A DNA stretch of 64,000 nt, taken from positions 1 through 64,000 of the forward strand of contig JAHLLB010000008.1 in assembly GCA_020444425.1 (NCBI GenBank). The letters are read 5' to 3'. The number at the start of each line of letters is the position of its first letter. Positions within the stretch are counted from its first letter, which is position 1. Both the position numbers and the translations under genes were made by a program. Origin of the DNA: a bacterium (GTDB taxonomy: Bacteria > Electryoneota > Electryoneia > Electryoneales > Electryoneaceae). The notes beneath the pieces are model-generated. The model searched no databases and was not told the DNA's origin. It saw only the letters and a program-made list of their open reading frames with translations. Shown in pieces: positions 7,869 through 16,516 of the stretch.

Positions 7869-10205
7869 ATGGGGCAGTACAAAAAGCTATGGATCGGGTT
7901 CGCGCTCACCCTGATCGTTTCTTTTGGCGTGCTCGGCTACTATGGATTTGAAATCTACCGGGTCGCGCCACCCATTCCCGATCGCGTGGTCAGCGAGTCT
8001 GGCGAAGTACTGTTCACGGGAAAGGATATCCAGACGGGGCAGCAGGTCTGGCAGTCGATGGGTGGGCATGAGATCGGGTCCATCTGGGGGCATGGTTCGT
8101 ACGTTGCGCCGGACTGGTCCGCCGACTGGCTGCACCGGGAACTCGAATACATGTTGAATATGTGGGCCGGCAGCGAGTTCGGACGATCCTTCCAACAGCT
8201 CGGCAGCGAACAGCAGGCAGCATTGCAACAACGGCTTCGGGATCAGGTGCGCCGGAATACGTACGATAAACAAACCGGCGACCTGTATATATCGGATGTT
8301 CGTGCGGCAGCGATCCGTGAGGTTGGCCAGCATTATTCCGCACTGTTCAGCGGTGACTCCTCACTGGATGAGCTGCGGGATGCGTACGCCATCCGCAACG
8401 AAGCTCTGCCAGATCCCAATGAACGCGAGCTGCTGAACGCGTTCTTTTTCTGGGCGGCATGGTCCTGCGCGACTGAACGGCCGGATGGGTCCGGCATCAC
8501 CTACACCAACAACTGGCCGGCAGAGCCGTTGATTGATAACAAGCCGACCGGCGCGAACATCCTCTGGTCGGTGATCAGTTTCGTGCTGCTGCTCGCTGGT
8601 GTTGGGGCCCTGTCGTGGTACTATGCCGTCGAGGCGCGGAAGGGGGACGAAGAAATCGCGCCCGCTCCGGCAAAAGACCCGTTGCTCGGGTTGAATCCGA
8701 CCCCGTCCATGAAGGCGACGCTGAAATACTTCTGGGTGGTGATGGGGTTGGCGGTGACACAGGTCATTCTCGGCGCCATCACGGCTCACTACGGTGTCGA
8801 AGGGCAGGGTTTTTACGGCATTGACCTCGCAAGCATTCTGCCCTATACCGTCACCCGGACCTGGCACATTCAGCTTGGCATCTTCTGGATCGCTACCGCG
8901 TGGCTGGCAACCGGCTTGTTTGTCGCACCGGCAGTCTCTGGAAAGGAACCGAAATTCCAGCGCCTCGGCGTAAACGTGCTGTTCGTGGCCTTGTTGATCA
9001 TCGTCGTCGGGTCGTTGATCGGGCAGTGGCTGGGCGTGATGCGCAAGCTGGGACTGGATGCCAACTTCTGGTTCGGACACTTCGGCTATGAATACATCGA
9101 ACTTGGCAAGTTCTGGCAGATCTTCCTCTTTGCCGGGCTGTTCATCTGGTTGTTCCTGATGCATCGGGCGATGTACCCGGCGTTCAAGTTGAAGAGCGCC
9201 AACCGTCACCTGTTGATCATGTTCTTCATTTCGTCCGCGGCGATTGCGCTGTTTTATGGTGCGGCGTTATTGATCGGCAAAGAGATGCACCTGGCAATGG
9301 CAGAATACTGGCGCTGGTGGGTGGTGCACCTGTGGGTGGAAGGGTTCTTCGAAGTGTTCGCGACCGTGGTCATTGCCTTCCTCTTTACCCGCATGGGTCT
9401 GCTGAAGGAAGGGATTGCCACACTGGCGGTGCTGCTGTCGACAATCATCTTCCTCTTCGGCGGCATCATCGGCACCTTCCATCATCTCTACTTCTCCGGC
9501 ACACCGACAGGCGTGCTCGCGCTGGGTGCAACCTTCTCCGCGCTGGAAGTGGTGCCGCTGGTGCTGATTGGCTTCGAAGCCTACAAAAACTACAGTCTTG
9601 CCAACGCGAAACCGTGGGTCAGTGCATACAAGTGGCCGATCTATTTCTTTGTCGCGGTGGCGTTCTGGAATCTCGTCGGCGCGGGACTGTTCGGCTTCTT
9701 CATCAACCCGCCGATCGCACTGTACTACATGCAGGGACTGAACACGACACCGGTACACGGCCACACCGCCCTGTTCGGTGTATACGGCATGCTCGGATTC
9801 GGCCTGATGCTGTTCACTCTGCGCGGGTTGGCGGTGCGGAAAAAGTGGAAGACTAAGGTGCTCGGCTTCGCGTTCTGGATGATCAACATCGGCCTGTTCG
9901 CGATGGTGGTGATCAGCGTGCTGCCGCGCGGCCTGATGCAAACCTGGGCCAGCGTCGAAACCGGCTTCTGGTACGCTCGTTCCGCCGAATTTCTGCAGAC
10001 ACCGATCATGGACACGCTCCGCTGGTTGCGTGTGCCGGGCGACACCATCTTCGCAATCGGTGTGCTCGCGCTTGGCTGGTGGGTAGTTGGTTTGAAAACC
10101 GGCTGGTCCGTCGAAAAAGAGGAAGATTCCGTGTCGAAACAGTTCCCGGAGTCAGACGAGGTGGTGCACGCCGGGGCTCCTGCGGGAGGAGGCAGTCCGG
10201 AATAA
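7869..10205 (+). CDS. norZ: Quinol-dependent nitric oxide reductase (qNOR)
   Basis: 778 residues, the single-subunit form. A soluble N-terminal domain anchored by one helix is fused to a NorB-like 12-13-helix domain. It reduces two NO to N2O with electrons from quinol in the inner membrane. Candidate metal ligands are H333 (TRTWHIQLG) and the HGH pair H630/H632 for hemes b and b3, and H487 (HLWVEGFFEVF) with H538-H539 (TFHHLYF) for the non-heme iron. The glutamates of HLWVEGFFE are kept. All iron ligands being present argues for true NO reduction, not the dismutase variant. It is monocistronic with an FNR-like site upstream, and probably serves NO detoxification or partial denitrification. 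Confidence 0.93.
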   Translation: MGQYKKLWIGFALTLIVSFGVLGYYGFEIYRVAPPIPDRVVSESGEVLFTGKDIQTGQQVWQSMGGHEIGSIWGHGSYVAPDWSADWLHRELEYMLNMWAGSEFGRSFQQLGSEQQAALQQRLRDQVRRNTYDKQTGDLYISDVRAAAIREVGQHYSALFSGDSSLDELRDAYAIRNEALPDPNERELLNAFFFWAAWSCATERPDGSGITYTNNWPAEPLIDNKPTGANILWSVISFVLLLAGVGALSWYYAVEARKGDEEIAPAPAKDPLLGLNPTPSMKATLKYFWVVMGLAVTQVILGAITAHYGVEGQGFYGIDLASILPYTVTRTWHIQLGIFWIATAWLATGLFVAPAVSGKEPKFQRLGVNVLFVALLIIVVGSLIGQWLGVMRKLGLDANFWFGHFGYEYIELGKFWQIFLFAGLFIWLFLMHRAMYPAFKLKSANRHLLIMFFISSAAIALFYGAALLIGKEMHLAMAEYWRWWVVHLWVEGFFEVFATVVIAFLFTRMGLLKEGIATLAVLLSTIIFLFGGIIGTFHHLYFSGTPTGVLALGATFSALEVVPLVLIGFEAYKNYSLANAKPWVSAYKWPIYFFVAVAFWNLVGAGLFGFFINPPIALYYMQGLNTTPVHGHTALFGVYGMLGFGLMLFTLRGLAVRKKWKTKVLGFAFWMINIGLFAMVVISVLPRGLMQTWASVETGFWYARSAEFLQTPIMDTLRWLRVPGDTIFAIGVLALGWWVVGLKTGWSVEKEEDSVSKQFPESDEVVHAGAPAGGGSPE

Positions 10206-10235
10206 GCTGCCCATGGTGACAGGAAACCGTTGAAC

Positions 10236-10294
10236 GGGGGACACTTTGATGACAAAGTGTCCCCCGAATCATGCCCCAGACATTTGTGTCTGGG
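10236..10294. repeat. Two adjacent palindromic repeats (GGGGACAC type and GACAT type)
   Basis: 10236-10265 is a near-perfect 13-bp hairpin, GGGGGACACTTTG against CAAAGTGTCCCCC with an ATGA loop. Ten bases later, 10275-10294 is a CCCAGACAT/GTGTCTGGG copy of the REP-like palindrome seen after ndk. They lie between the convergent reductase and AraC-type genes. Neither is followed by a T-tract, though the strong first hairpin could still slow or end transcription. Confidence 0.8.
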
Positions 10295-10401
10295 ATCATT
10301 CGCGCCAGCAGAGCTTGCGCGGGCATCGGCTGTGAACCGACTGAGTGCAATGCGGCCCGACGAGCGAGCTCGTCGGGGCAGACGAGAACGGCCAGGTCTG
10401 T

Positions 10402-11298
10402 CTAGTCCGCCCGTGTCAGGGAGATGTAGATGTCGGTTTCGAGCTGATCTTCCGGGGTGTTGCGCGGATCGTTGAGGTACTGTTCGACGGACGGAATCTT
10501 GCCCACTTCATACCCGCTGTCCGGCAGCCATTGGACAAAGAAGGCAGCGTAGGTCGTGCTCAGGCCGTTGTACGATCCGACGTGCCGGAACCTGGCATAG
10601 GTGCCGCCCGGCACGGTCTGCACGCCGACCTCACCCTCCGGTTGCGTATCGTCATTCGCGACGATGCAGGCGTCGTACCGCAACTTGCTGGCGTCCGTCA
10701 CTTCCGGATCGTCATGCGACAACCCGAACGCCTGGTTTCGCATCAACCCGCGCGGTCCGGCAAACTGCACCAGCTTCTCCCACGCTGTTCCCACCTGTTC
10801 GTACGGGCCAATGTGCCGCACGAACGCGACACGCTGTTCCTCCCGCTGGACAATTTCCACGTTCATCGGTCCCACCCTTTCCGTTAACGGATCAAACTGA
10901 AGCGAACCGTGGTCGGTGAGGTAGTGAACATTGGACGGGGAAGAAGGCCGCTGGGCGTGCTGCCGCTTGCGGTATTCGCTCGGGCTGACGCCGATGGTCG
11001 CCTTGAACGCGCGGGTGAACGCTTCATGGGTTTCGTAGCCGGCGTCAAACGCGACTCGGGTAATGCGGTGATCGGTGTTTGCCAACTCCATCGCCGCTCT
11101 TTCCATCCGCAAGCGCCGGACATGCTCCAGCACCGGCTCGCCAACCATGCCGCGAAAAATGCGGTGGAAATGGTACGGTGAAATGTTCGCAATCTCTGCC
11201 AGATCATGCAACGACAACGCTTCATCCAGATGATCCTGAATGTGGATCAGCACCCGCAGGATGCGCTCCGCATACCGTTCCTGATTGCCCTTCAGCAT
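10402..11298 (-). CDS. AraC-family regulator with GyrI-like effector-binding domain
   Basis: 298 residues. Residues 10-112 carry the two helix-turn-helix motifs of the AraC/XylS family (LSLHDLAEIANISPYHFHRIF and the second block ending IGVSPSEYRKR). Residues 140-298 match the GyrI-like/AraC effector-binding domain (MNVEIVQREEQRVAFVRH, VPGGTYARFRHVG), a small-molecule-binding fold shared with Rob and SbmC/GyrI. It likely senses a xenobiotic or metabolite and activates nearby or remote genes. ATG 11298 is chosen; a TTG three bases upstream is also in frame. It is separated from norZ by repeats and is convergent with it. Confidence 0.88.
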   Translation of the reverse strand: MLKGNQERYAERILRVLIHIQDHLDEALSLHDLAEIANISPYHFHRIFRGMVGEPVLEHVRRLRMERAAMELANTDHRITRVAFDAGYETHEAFTRAFKATIGVSPSEYRKRQHAQRPSSPSNVHYLTDHGSLQFDPLTERVGPMNVEIVQREEQRVAFVRHIGPYEQVGTAWEKLVQFAGPRGLMRNQAFGLSHDDPEVTDASKLRYDACIVANDDTQPEGEVGVQTVPGGTYARFRHVGSYNGLSTTYAAFFVQWLPDSGYEVGKIPSVEQYLNDPRNTPEDQLETDIYISLTRAD

Positions 11299-11431
11299 CA
11301 ACCCCCCGCCTGGTTCGCCTCACTCGGACCCGGTGCGATTCGGACGGACACCACGTCCGCCGCTGACACGAACAGGGTAGGCTGAGATCACAGACAAAGC
11401 TTGACCGATGTTGCGCGCTTCATTCACATGC

Positions 11432-11600
11432 CCACGACATTCATGTCGTGGATGATCCGCCGGTTCCCTCACGTGCCCCAGACATTCATGTCTGGAGTCA
11501 TCCGCAGGCCGCAACCCTACCTTGGGTCCAGCTGCGTCCGCAAGCGGACACTGGCACAATCAAGGGGACACACATTCAAGGGGGACACTCGACAGTGTTC
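11432..11600. repeat. REP-like palindromes and GGGGACAC half-elements
   Basis: The spacer 11299-11609 holds CCACGACAT-tc-ATGTCGTGG (11432-11451) and CCCAGACAT-tc-ATGTCTGG (11477-11495), each followed by a similar GATGATCCGC/GTCATCCGC tail. Further on, two direct CAAGGGG(G)ACAC motifs (near 11561 and 11578) look like unpaired halves of the GGGGACAC family. No gene is supported in this spacer. Confidence 0.7.
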
Positions 11601-11609
11601 TCGTCACTG

Positions 11610-13652
11610 TCACCGCGACCGGACACGGATCAGCTTGCAGTCGCCGGGCAGCAGCGGCACATCGAGCAGCAACGAGCCCGCTTCGTTACGATACTCGTTC
11701 CGCAGGCTGCGGTCGTCCCGGTTCATGTCCTGCCACAGGATGGTTGCCTCCAGCGGCGCGCCGCCATCGAAAACCAGTTGCGCCACCGTTTCTTCGGTCG
11801 CCGGGACGATATAATCGTCCACAATCTCATTCGTGGTCAGGTTCACCAGCAGGTACATCTCGTGACGCGGGTCGGTGGGATCGTCGAACATGCCGATCAG
11901 CACATTGCTTGAATACTTGGCGTCGTCGGTGGGTAATGGGCCGTCGTCGTCGCCATGCAACGCGCGCAGGCGGAACCGATCCCCGAGACTGAGGTTCCGG
12001 TGCACCGGCGTGGTGTCGGTCATCCACTCGGTCAATGAGCGGCGGGGAATGACATTCTTGCTGTTGCCATATTCGTCGAGATAACTGGTGTCGAGACCGT
12101 CGGTCGCCCACCACCAGCGCAGTGCGCGCACCTTCGGCAGCAACCCACGCAGGTTGGCGTACAGCTCGGCGACGCGATCATAGGGATAATGTTTGCCCGG
12201 GTACGGCTCGTACTCCATCCCTTCCGGATAGTAGTCCGGGTTGTTGGCCGCCTCGGAGATCGGCCGGCGGAACATGTCGAGGTTCTCGGTATCGTCCGGC
12301 TGCCACCAGTCGCCGGAGGTCAGGCCCTGGATGTTCTTGTGGTGCGACTTGAAGGTACGAGCTGCCCGTTGACGCGGGAGCGGATTGCCGTCCATATCGT
12401 CATATTGCCCCATCAGCAGCTGCGTTGGATACGGAAACACGGTGATGCCACGCGCGCCGACGGCGAGGCCGATGTACGCCTGAGACGCGTATTCCCAACG
12501 AGTGGGCCGGCGATACCGGAAGTCCACTTTGCCGTCCGGGTAGATCCACTCTTCACGCATCACCTGCAGGTCGAGCCACCACTCCGGACGTGGGCCCGGG
12601 GGGTTAACCGCAACTGCATACCGTTCCACATCCCGCGTCAGATCGCGCAACCACCACGCATACGTCACCATCATCAGCCGGTGATAATAGCGCCCGGCGT
12701 AGTTTTGCAGCACCCAGTTGCGGTTGCCGCTCTTGCCCCGGAATGGATACGTTTCGTTGTTAAACACATTCCAGCCGCGCATCAGCCTGCCGCTGAACAC
12801 CGAGTCGAGGATTGCCGGATCCTCCAGTTTTTCCGGCTCGAACATCTCGCGCTGAGCTTCCGCTACATATGCGCCGAAATAGATAATGCCCCGGCTGCGG
12901 TCCCATTCGCGGATTTTGTTCACAGCATACTCGAACAACATCGAGTATTCACGGTTATTCTTACTAGACCAGCCGCGTTCCCACCCCTCCTTACCGAGCA
13001 GATAGTACGGAGTGGCGCGGGTATCGAAAGCATAGTCATCACGCATTGAGACGACGATTTCGTCAATCAGGTCAAATGCCTGTTGACGTACCGCCGGATC
13101 GCTGAGGTCCGCGTCCTGCGTGAACCGGTCGATCACATCCTTAACGCGGAGATACCGTCCCCAGCTGCCCGGAACACGTTCGTCCAGGATGTTGAACTGC
13201 GCGGAATCCGCAAATGTTGTCGCTGAAGACAACGCCAACCCAAGATTCAATTGGCCGAGCTCGCTCGCGTGAACGTGTACGACTTCATTGGCGTTGTTGC
13301 CGATCATGAAGGTGGCATTCGTCTCGTTCATGCGGTCGAACTCGCGATGCAGCCACGATTCATCACCTTCCCGCGCCTTCTGAATGACAAACTCCCACGG
13401 CCGGTCGCCCCAGACATCCCACAACCCCAACGGCAGGTCGAGCGGATGCGGAGGATAGGCTGGATCAAACTCGTTCGTCTGGACATCTTCAGGCAGAATC
13501 TGGATGGCCGGCGGATCGAATTGCGGGTTGTCGTCCGGCATCTGTTCCGGTGTCTCAGCGTCAAGTGTGACGGTCTCCATGCTGGTGAAGCAGGCCGTAA
13601 GCACGAAGGCGGACAGAAGCAGGACAGCGGGCACGAAGTGGCGCGGTTGCAT
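11610..13652 (-). CDS. Large lipoprotein, possible glycoside-hydrolase-like TIM barrel
   Basis: 680 residues. The signal peptide ends in the lipobox LTAC with C21 as the lipidation site. The central region has features seen in glycoside-hydrolase-type barrels: an aromatic-rich WDVWGDRPWEF start, YYLLGKEGWERGW, SQAYIGLAVGARGITVFPYP (a common barrel strand/loop phrase), and a C-terminal beta domain (MYLLVNLTTNEIVDDYIVPA) like those trailing amylase-type enzymes. No catalytic acid pair can be assigned from sequence alone. It is probably anchored to the outer membrane or periplasmic face. It is divergent from the metal-transporter gene and its spacer must contain both promoters. A family assignment needs a profile search. 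Confidence 0.65.
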   Translation of the reverse strand: MQPRHFVPAVLLLSAFVLTACFTSMETVTLDAETPEQMPDDNPQFDPPAIQILPEDVQTNEFDPAYPPHPLDLPLGLWDVWGDRPWEFVIQKAREGDESWLHREFDRMNETNATFMIGNNANEVVHVHASELGQLNLGLALSSATTFADSAQFNILDERVPGSWGRYLRVKDVIDRFTQDADLSDPAVRQQAFDLIDEIVVSMRDDYAFDTRATPYYLLGKEGWERGWSSKNNREYSMLFEYAVNKIREWDRSRGIIYFGAYVAEAQREMFEPEKLEDPAILDSVFSGRLMRGWNVFNNETYPFRGKSGNRNWVLQNYAGRYYHRLMMVTYAWWLRDLTRDVERYAVAVNPPGPRPEWWLDLQVMREEWIYPDGKVDFRYRRPTRWEYASQAYIGLAVGARGITVFPYPTQLLMGQYDDMDGNPLPRQRAARTFKSHHKNIQGLTSGDWWQPDDTENLDMFRRPISEAANNPDYYPEGMEYEPYPGKHYPYDRVAELYANLRGLLPKVRALRWWWATDGLDTSYLDEYGNSKNVIPRRSLTEWMTDTTPVHRNLSLGDRFRLRALHGDDDGPLPTDDAKYSSNVLIGMFDDPTDPRHEMYLLVNLTTNEIVDDYIVPATEETVAQLVFDGGAPLEATILWQDMNRDDRSLRNEYRNEAGSLLLDVPLLPGDCKLIRVRSR

Positions 13653-13799
13653 CGGGTATCCTCTGGCTGGGTTCGGATCGCTTGCCGTGAATTTCGATAA
13701 CGTACGGCGGGGAACAGGCCGTCGTCACCTTCCTCGAATGCCGCTCGAGACAGAGCGGACCAGTTGCCTGCGCGTCTGCTGATTCAACACGTTTCCCCC

Positions 13800-14690
13800 A
13801 TGGGTCACGGACATGGACATGATCACGGGCACGGCGATAGCAGCCGCAAGGCGTTGTGGTACGCGTTCCTGATCAACGCCGCGTTCCTCGTCATCGAGAT
13901 AATCGGCGGCTGGATCAGCGGATCGCTGGCGTTGCTGGCCGATGCCGGGCACATGCTCTCCGATGTCGCCGCGCTGGCTGTCGTGCTCTGGGTCGGCTAT
14001 ATCGCGAAGAAACGGGCGACCGCGAACCACTCGTACGGGTTCGGTCGCGTCGAAGTGTTGTCCGGCTTCCTCAACGGCCTGGTGCTGTGGGCAATCTCGA
14101 TCGGTATCGCGGTGGAAGCCTGGCGCCGGCTGCAAGCGCCGCAGGAAATTGACGTCGCGATCATGCTGCCGGTCGCCGTCGCCGGATTGCTGGCAAACGC
14201 CGGCAGCGCGTGGGTGCTCTACGCTCACCGGTCGCACGATCTCAACATGCGCGCCGCCTTCCTGCACCTGATGGCGGACGCCGCCGGATCGGTCGGCGCC
14301 ATCCTCGCCGGATTCGCGATCCTGTTGAAAGGCTGGACGTGGGTCGACCCCGCCGCGTCCGTCCTCATCGCCGTGCTGATCGTTGTCAGCAGCTGGTCCC
14401 TGATCCGGGAATCCGTCCACATCCTGCTCGAAGGCACCCCGCCCGACCTGAACCTCGAGGAAATCCGGCAGGCGCTGGTTGAAATTGACGGTGTCCGCAG
14501 CTGCCACGACCTCCACGTCTGGAACGTCAGCAGCCGGGAACCGATGCTGTCCGCGCACCTGCAACGTGAACACGGCTGCACCACCGCGCCGATCCTCGAC
14601 GCCGCGAAACAGCTGCTGCTGGAGAAGTATCACATCCGGCACAGCACGCTGCAGATCGAGGATGAACGCTGCGAAGAATTGCACGGATAA
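13800..14690 (+). CDS. Cation diffusion facilitator (Zn/Cd/Co efflux)
   Basis: 296 residues. The His/Asp-rich N-terminus (MGHGHGHDHGHG) is typical of CzcD/ZitB-type exporters. Six membrane helices follow, with the metal site LADAGHMLSD (D48, H51, D55) in TM2 and HLMADAAGS in TM5, then a cytoplasmic C-terminal domain with CHDLHVWNVSS. It exchanges divalent cations for protons across the inner membrane. The ATG at 13800 is preferred; a TTG at 13764 would add 12 residues, and neither has a strong ribosome-binding site. A terminator shared with the convergent cold-shock gene follows. Confidence 0.92.
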   Translation: MGHGHGHDHGHGDSSRKALWYAFLINAAFLVIEIIGGWISGSLALLADAGHMLSDVAALAVVLWVGYIAKKRATANHSYGFGRVEVLSGFLNGLVLWAISIGIAVEAWRRLQAPQEIDVAIMLPVAVAGLLANAGSAWVLYAHRSHDLNMRAAFLHLMADAAGSVGAILAGFAILLKGWTWVDPAASVLIAVLIVVSSWSLIRESVHILLEGTPPDLNLEEIRQALVEIDGVRSCHDLHVWNVSSREPMLSAHLQREHGCTTAPILDAAKQLLLEKYHIRHSTLQIEDERCEELHG

Positions 14691-14695
14691 CAGAA

Positions 14696-14721
14696 AAAGA
14701 CCGCCAGGATGGCGGCCTTTT
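14696..14721. terminator. Bidirectional terminator between CDF and cold-shock genes
   Basis: The CCGCCA/TGGCGG stem around a GGA loop is flanked by AAAAAG on the left and CCTTTT on the right, so it can end transcription from both convergent genes. Confidence 0.8.
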
Positions 14722-14763
14722 ACGATCAAGCATTAAGCCGATTCTGATGACGAAGCGGTTCGG

Positions 14764-14979
14764 TTACCACGCCGTCGGGGGATTCAAGCGGCGGACGTCC
14801 TTCGCGGCCGGCCCCTTCTCCCCATCCACAATCTCAAATTCGACCTCTTCCCCCTCGATGAGCTTGCGGAATCCGTTTCCCTCAATGGCGCTATAATGTA
14901 CAAAAACGTCCTGCGCCCCCTCTTGCTCGATAAACCCGAAGCCTTTTGCTTCGTTGAACCACTTCACACGTCCTAGCAT
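14764..14979 (-). CDS. Cold-shock domain protein (CspA family)
   Basis: 71 residues, a single cold-shock OB fold that binds single-stranded RNA and DNA. RNP1 is KGFGFI and RNP2 is VFVHY; the start [17 protein letters not shown] is canonical. The upstream 120 bp is AT-richer than the surroundings and could form a long leader, as is usual for csp genes. It differs from the tandem pair at 22.4-23.0 kb, which is more closely related to each other. Confidence 0.95.
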   Translation of the reverse strand: MLGRVKWFNEAKGFGFIEQEGAQDVFVHYSAIEGNGFRKLIEGEEVEFEIVDGEKGPAAKDVRRLNPPTAW

Positions 14980-15102
14980 AGTCCTCTCAACATCGTCTTA
15001 TCATTCGCCAGTCTCCCTATCGGCATTGATGCCACTGGCGACCTGATACTAAGGTAATTGCTATTACTAGTGAAGAAAACAATTCATGCCCCTAGGAGAC
15101 GT

Positions 15103-15128
15103 AAAAAAAGGGTGGATTCGCCACCCTT
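15103..15128 (-). terminator. Reverse-strand terminator after the small-ORF cluster
   Basis: AGGGTGG/CCACCCT stem with an ATTCG loop; on the reverse strand it is followed by seven Ts. No annotated-size gene precedes it on that strand, which is what drew attention to the tiny reading frames at 15178-15475. Confidence 0.85.
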
Positions 15129-15177
15129 AACAATCAATCCAGTGCAATGAATTTTGTAAACTTACAAACCTCTTCAT

Positions 15178-15273
15178 TCAGGAGCGGCGCAATCTGCTCG
15201 CCGCTACGACCAGTACCAGACCAAATCCTACGCCCGTTGCGATGTACCCGAGGTTTGTCAACAACACGTCCAT
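15178..15273 (-). CDS. Tiny single-helix membrane protein (31 aa)
   Basis: The reading frame starts MDVLLTNLGYIATGVGFG, is hydrophobic through residue 25 and ends with a basic tail (SRLRRS). A near-consensus GGAGG (15279-15283) lies 5 bases upstream of the ATG at 15273 (an ATG directly before it is also in frame). The stop is 50 bases before a strong terminator. Single N-terminal helix with a positive C-terminus predicts N-out/C-in insertion. It resembles known small membrane regulators in size, but no homologue is recognised. Part of a probable small-ORF transcription unit with 15374-15475 and 15777-15920. Confidence 0.6.
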   Translation of the reverse strand: MDVLLTNLGYIATGVGFGLVLVVAASRLRRS

Positions 15274-15373
15274 CATCACCTCCACAGCTTGACGATCTGC
15301 GTCCAACCCGACAACTCCACCGGACGCTCCGTCGTTTCACAATTCACACCGTACCGCGCACCAAACCCCGCAG

Positions 15374-15475
15374 TCATTGACGCTGGGCGTTGGCCACACG
15401 CGCGCAGGTCCTGCACATTTTGACCACTGACACCACGACAAACAGGATCACACCAATACTGGCTACGGTTTCCAT
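15374..15475 (-). CDS. Tiny single-helix membrane protein (33 aa)
   Basis: The frame begins METVASIGVILFVVVSVV and then has a short CxxC-containing basic tail (KMCRTCARV). GGAG lies 7 bases upstream of the ATG at 15475; two more in-frame ATGs lie just upstream (15490, 15496). One transmembrane helix covers about residues 3-19. It lies 100 bp upstream of the 31-residue gene on the same strand and likely shares its terminator. The CxxC just inside the membrane could bind metal or form a disulfide; this is an inference. Confidence 0.55.
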   Translation of the reverse strand: METVASIGVILFVVVSVVKMCRTCARVANAQRQ

Positions 15476-15776
15476 GGCAAACTCCAACATTAACATTATC
15501 AACCGTTTACCGCTCGCAGCCGTCGCTGATTGCACTCAAGCTACACAATGGCAGAGAGTGGGCTCAAGCTGATCCCGGCACGGCGATCAGAAATACGGTT
15601 GATTGTTCGGCTTGAAGGATTGGTTGAAAGGGAACGAGCGAGTGGAGGATTTTTCCCGGGCTTCGAGGGACGACGTAACCCCGCTGATAATCCAGCAGGG
15701 CTCTCACGTCTCCACGGCTACGTGAAATCTGAATCAGGATGAGCCGAAAGCTCGTCCGTCGATTCCGCCGGGGCCG

Positions 15777-15920
15777 CTACGACTGATGACTGGATGGGGC
15801 GGGGATCCGGAAGTCCGGAAATAACGGGCGACCGCCGCGAATACGCAGCACCGAAAACACGATTCCGCCCACAAAACCCATTCCCAACACAACCATCAAG
15901 ACGTCGAAAGCCGCTTCCAT
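15777..15920 (-). CDS. Small single-helix membrane protein (47 aa)
   Basis: The frame starts MEAAFDVLMVVLGMGFVG, continues hydrophobic to about residue 25, and ends in a basic then proline-rich tail (RIRGGRP, then IPAP). A GAGGG ribosome-binding motif lies about 10 bases upstream. The helix pattern LG-MG-VG-G...F followed by a GG turn and an IP tail is similar to the separate 41-residue gene at 51727-51852, suggesting a family. A 300-bp gap with no further frame I can support separates it from the next small gene downstream. Confidence 0.55.
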   Translation of the reverse strand: MEAAFDVLMVVLGMGFVGGIVFSVLRIRGGRPLFPDFRIPAPSSHQS

Positions 15921-16078
15921 TCCACTACCCTCGCTGTTCCATGTGCGGTGTAATCTGCTTCAGTGACCAGCCGAACGACGTGCGTTCCGTCACAGCCGGC
16001 ACCCTCCAGATTGTCCGCAGTATGATACGAGGCGTTGTCATACGTTTGTACCACAAATCCGCGATACGTCGATTTCAC
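15896..16078 (-). CDS. Possible small hypothetical protein (60 aa)
   Basis: An open frame beginning with GTG at 16078 whose translation has a protein-like composition (STYRGFVVQTYDNASYH, then GCDGTHVVRLVTEADY), unlike the arginine/proline-rich shadow frames around it. It overlaps the start of the 47-residue membrane-protein gene by 25 bases, as coupled genes often do. There is no clear ribosome-binding site before the GTG. It has no membrane helix and no recognised family. Real or chance cannot be settled without homologues. Confidence 0.35.
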   Translation of the reverse strand: MKSTYRGFVVQTYDNASYHTADNLEGAGCDGTHVVRLVTEADYTAHGTARVVEWKRLSTS

Positions 16079-16516
16079 AAATAATACGGAATAGAGCTAT
16101 TAAATATCAAATCAAAAATTATGTTTTTATAAGTTTAAGCGCGGAAATGGAGAGAGTTTTAAGAGGGGAGCCCACGGAGACCTTGAAGTGAGAGAGCGAA
16201 ATCCTCTCGTGAGCTCGGGAACGAGAGCCGGGGTCACGGATCGCCGCAGCTCCTTCGTGAATAATCGAAGAAAAATCTCACAACTGAAGGCATGAAACAC
16301 TGCGGTGGTGATTCCACGCACAGTTTGTTGATTCCCGGGACGGAGTGTGGATCTGCAAAATTGTGCCCGTGTCAAAAGATTCGCGGACGTGGATTCGGAA
16401 CTGCTGGATAACCCCTGCTGGAAGAGCCCGCAGGGGCACATAATTGCAGGGGCACAGGCTGGGAACTGCTGGATAACCCCTGCTGGCAGAGCCCGCAGGG
16501 GCACGTATATGCAGGG
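16079..16516. repeat. Intergenic region with a 65-bp tandem repeat pair
   Basis: The 43-base unit beginning GGAACTGCTGGATAACCCC occurs at 16397-16439 and again at 16462-16504 with one mismatch (period 65). Each unit contains a CCCCTGC/GCAGGGG inverted repeat, so each could form a hairpin. The remaining bases, including an AT-rich stretch at 16080-16130 that may be a promoter for the small genes, hold nothing else I can support. Confidence 0.75.

Noticed and set aside
7869-10205. Nitric oxide dismutase instead of reductase
   Set aside because: All three histidines for the non-heme iron and the heme ligands are present; the dismutase variant has altered iron and quinol-site residues.
10236-10265. 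Rho-independent terminator of norZ
   Set aside because: The hairpin is strong, but it has no T-tract and belongs to a dispersed repeat family; listed as a repeat, though it might still attenuate transcription.
15548-15742. 64-codon forward frame in the small-ORF region
   Set aside because: No ribosome-binding site, a basic/Arg-rich composition and no conserved pattern; it lies opposite the reverse-strand small-gene region.
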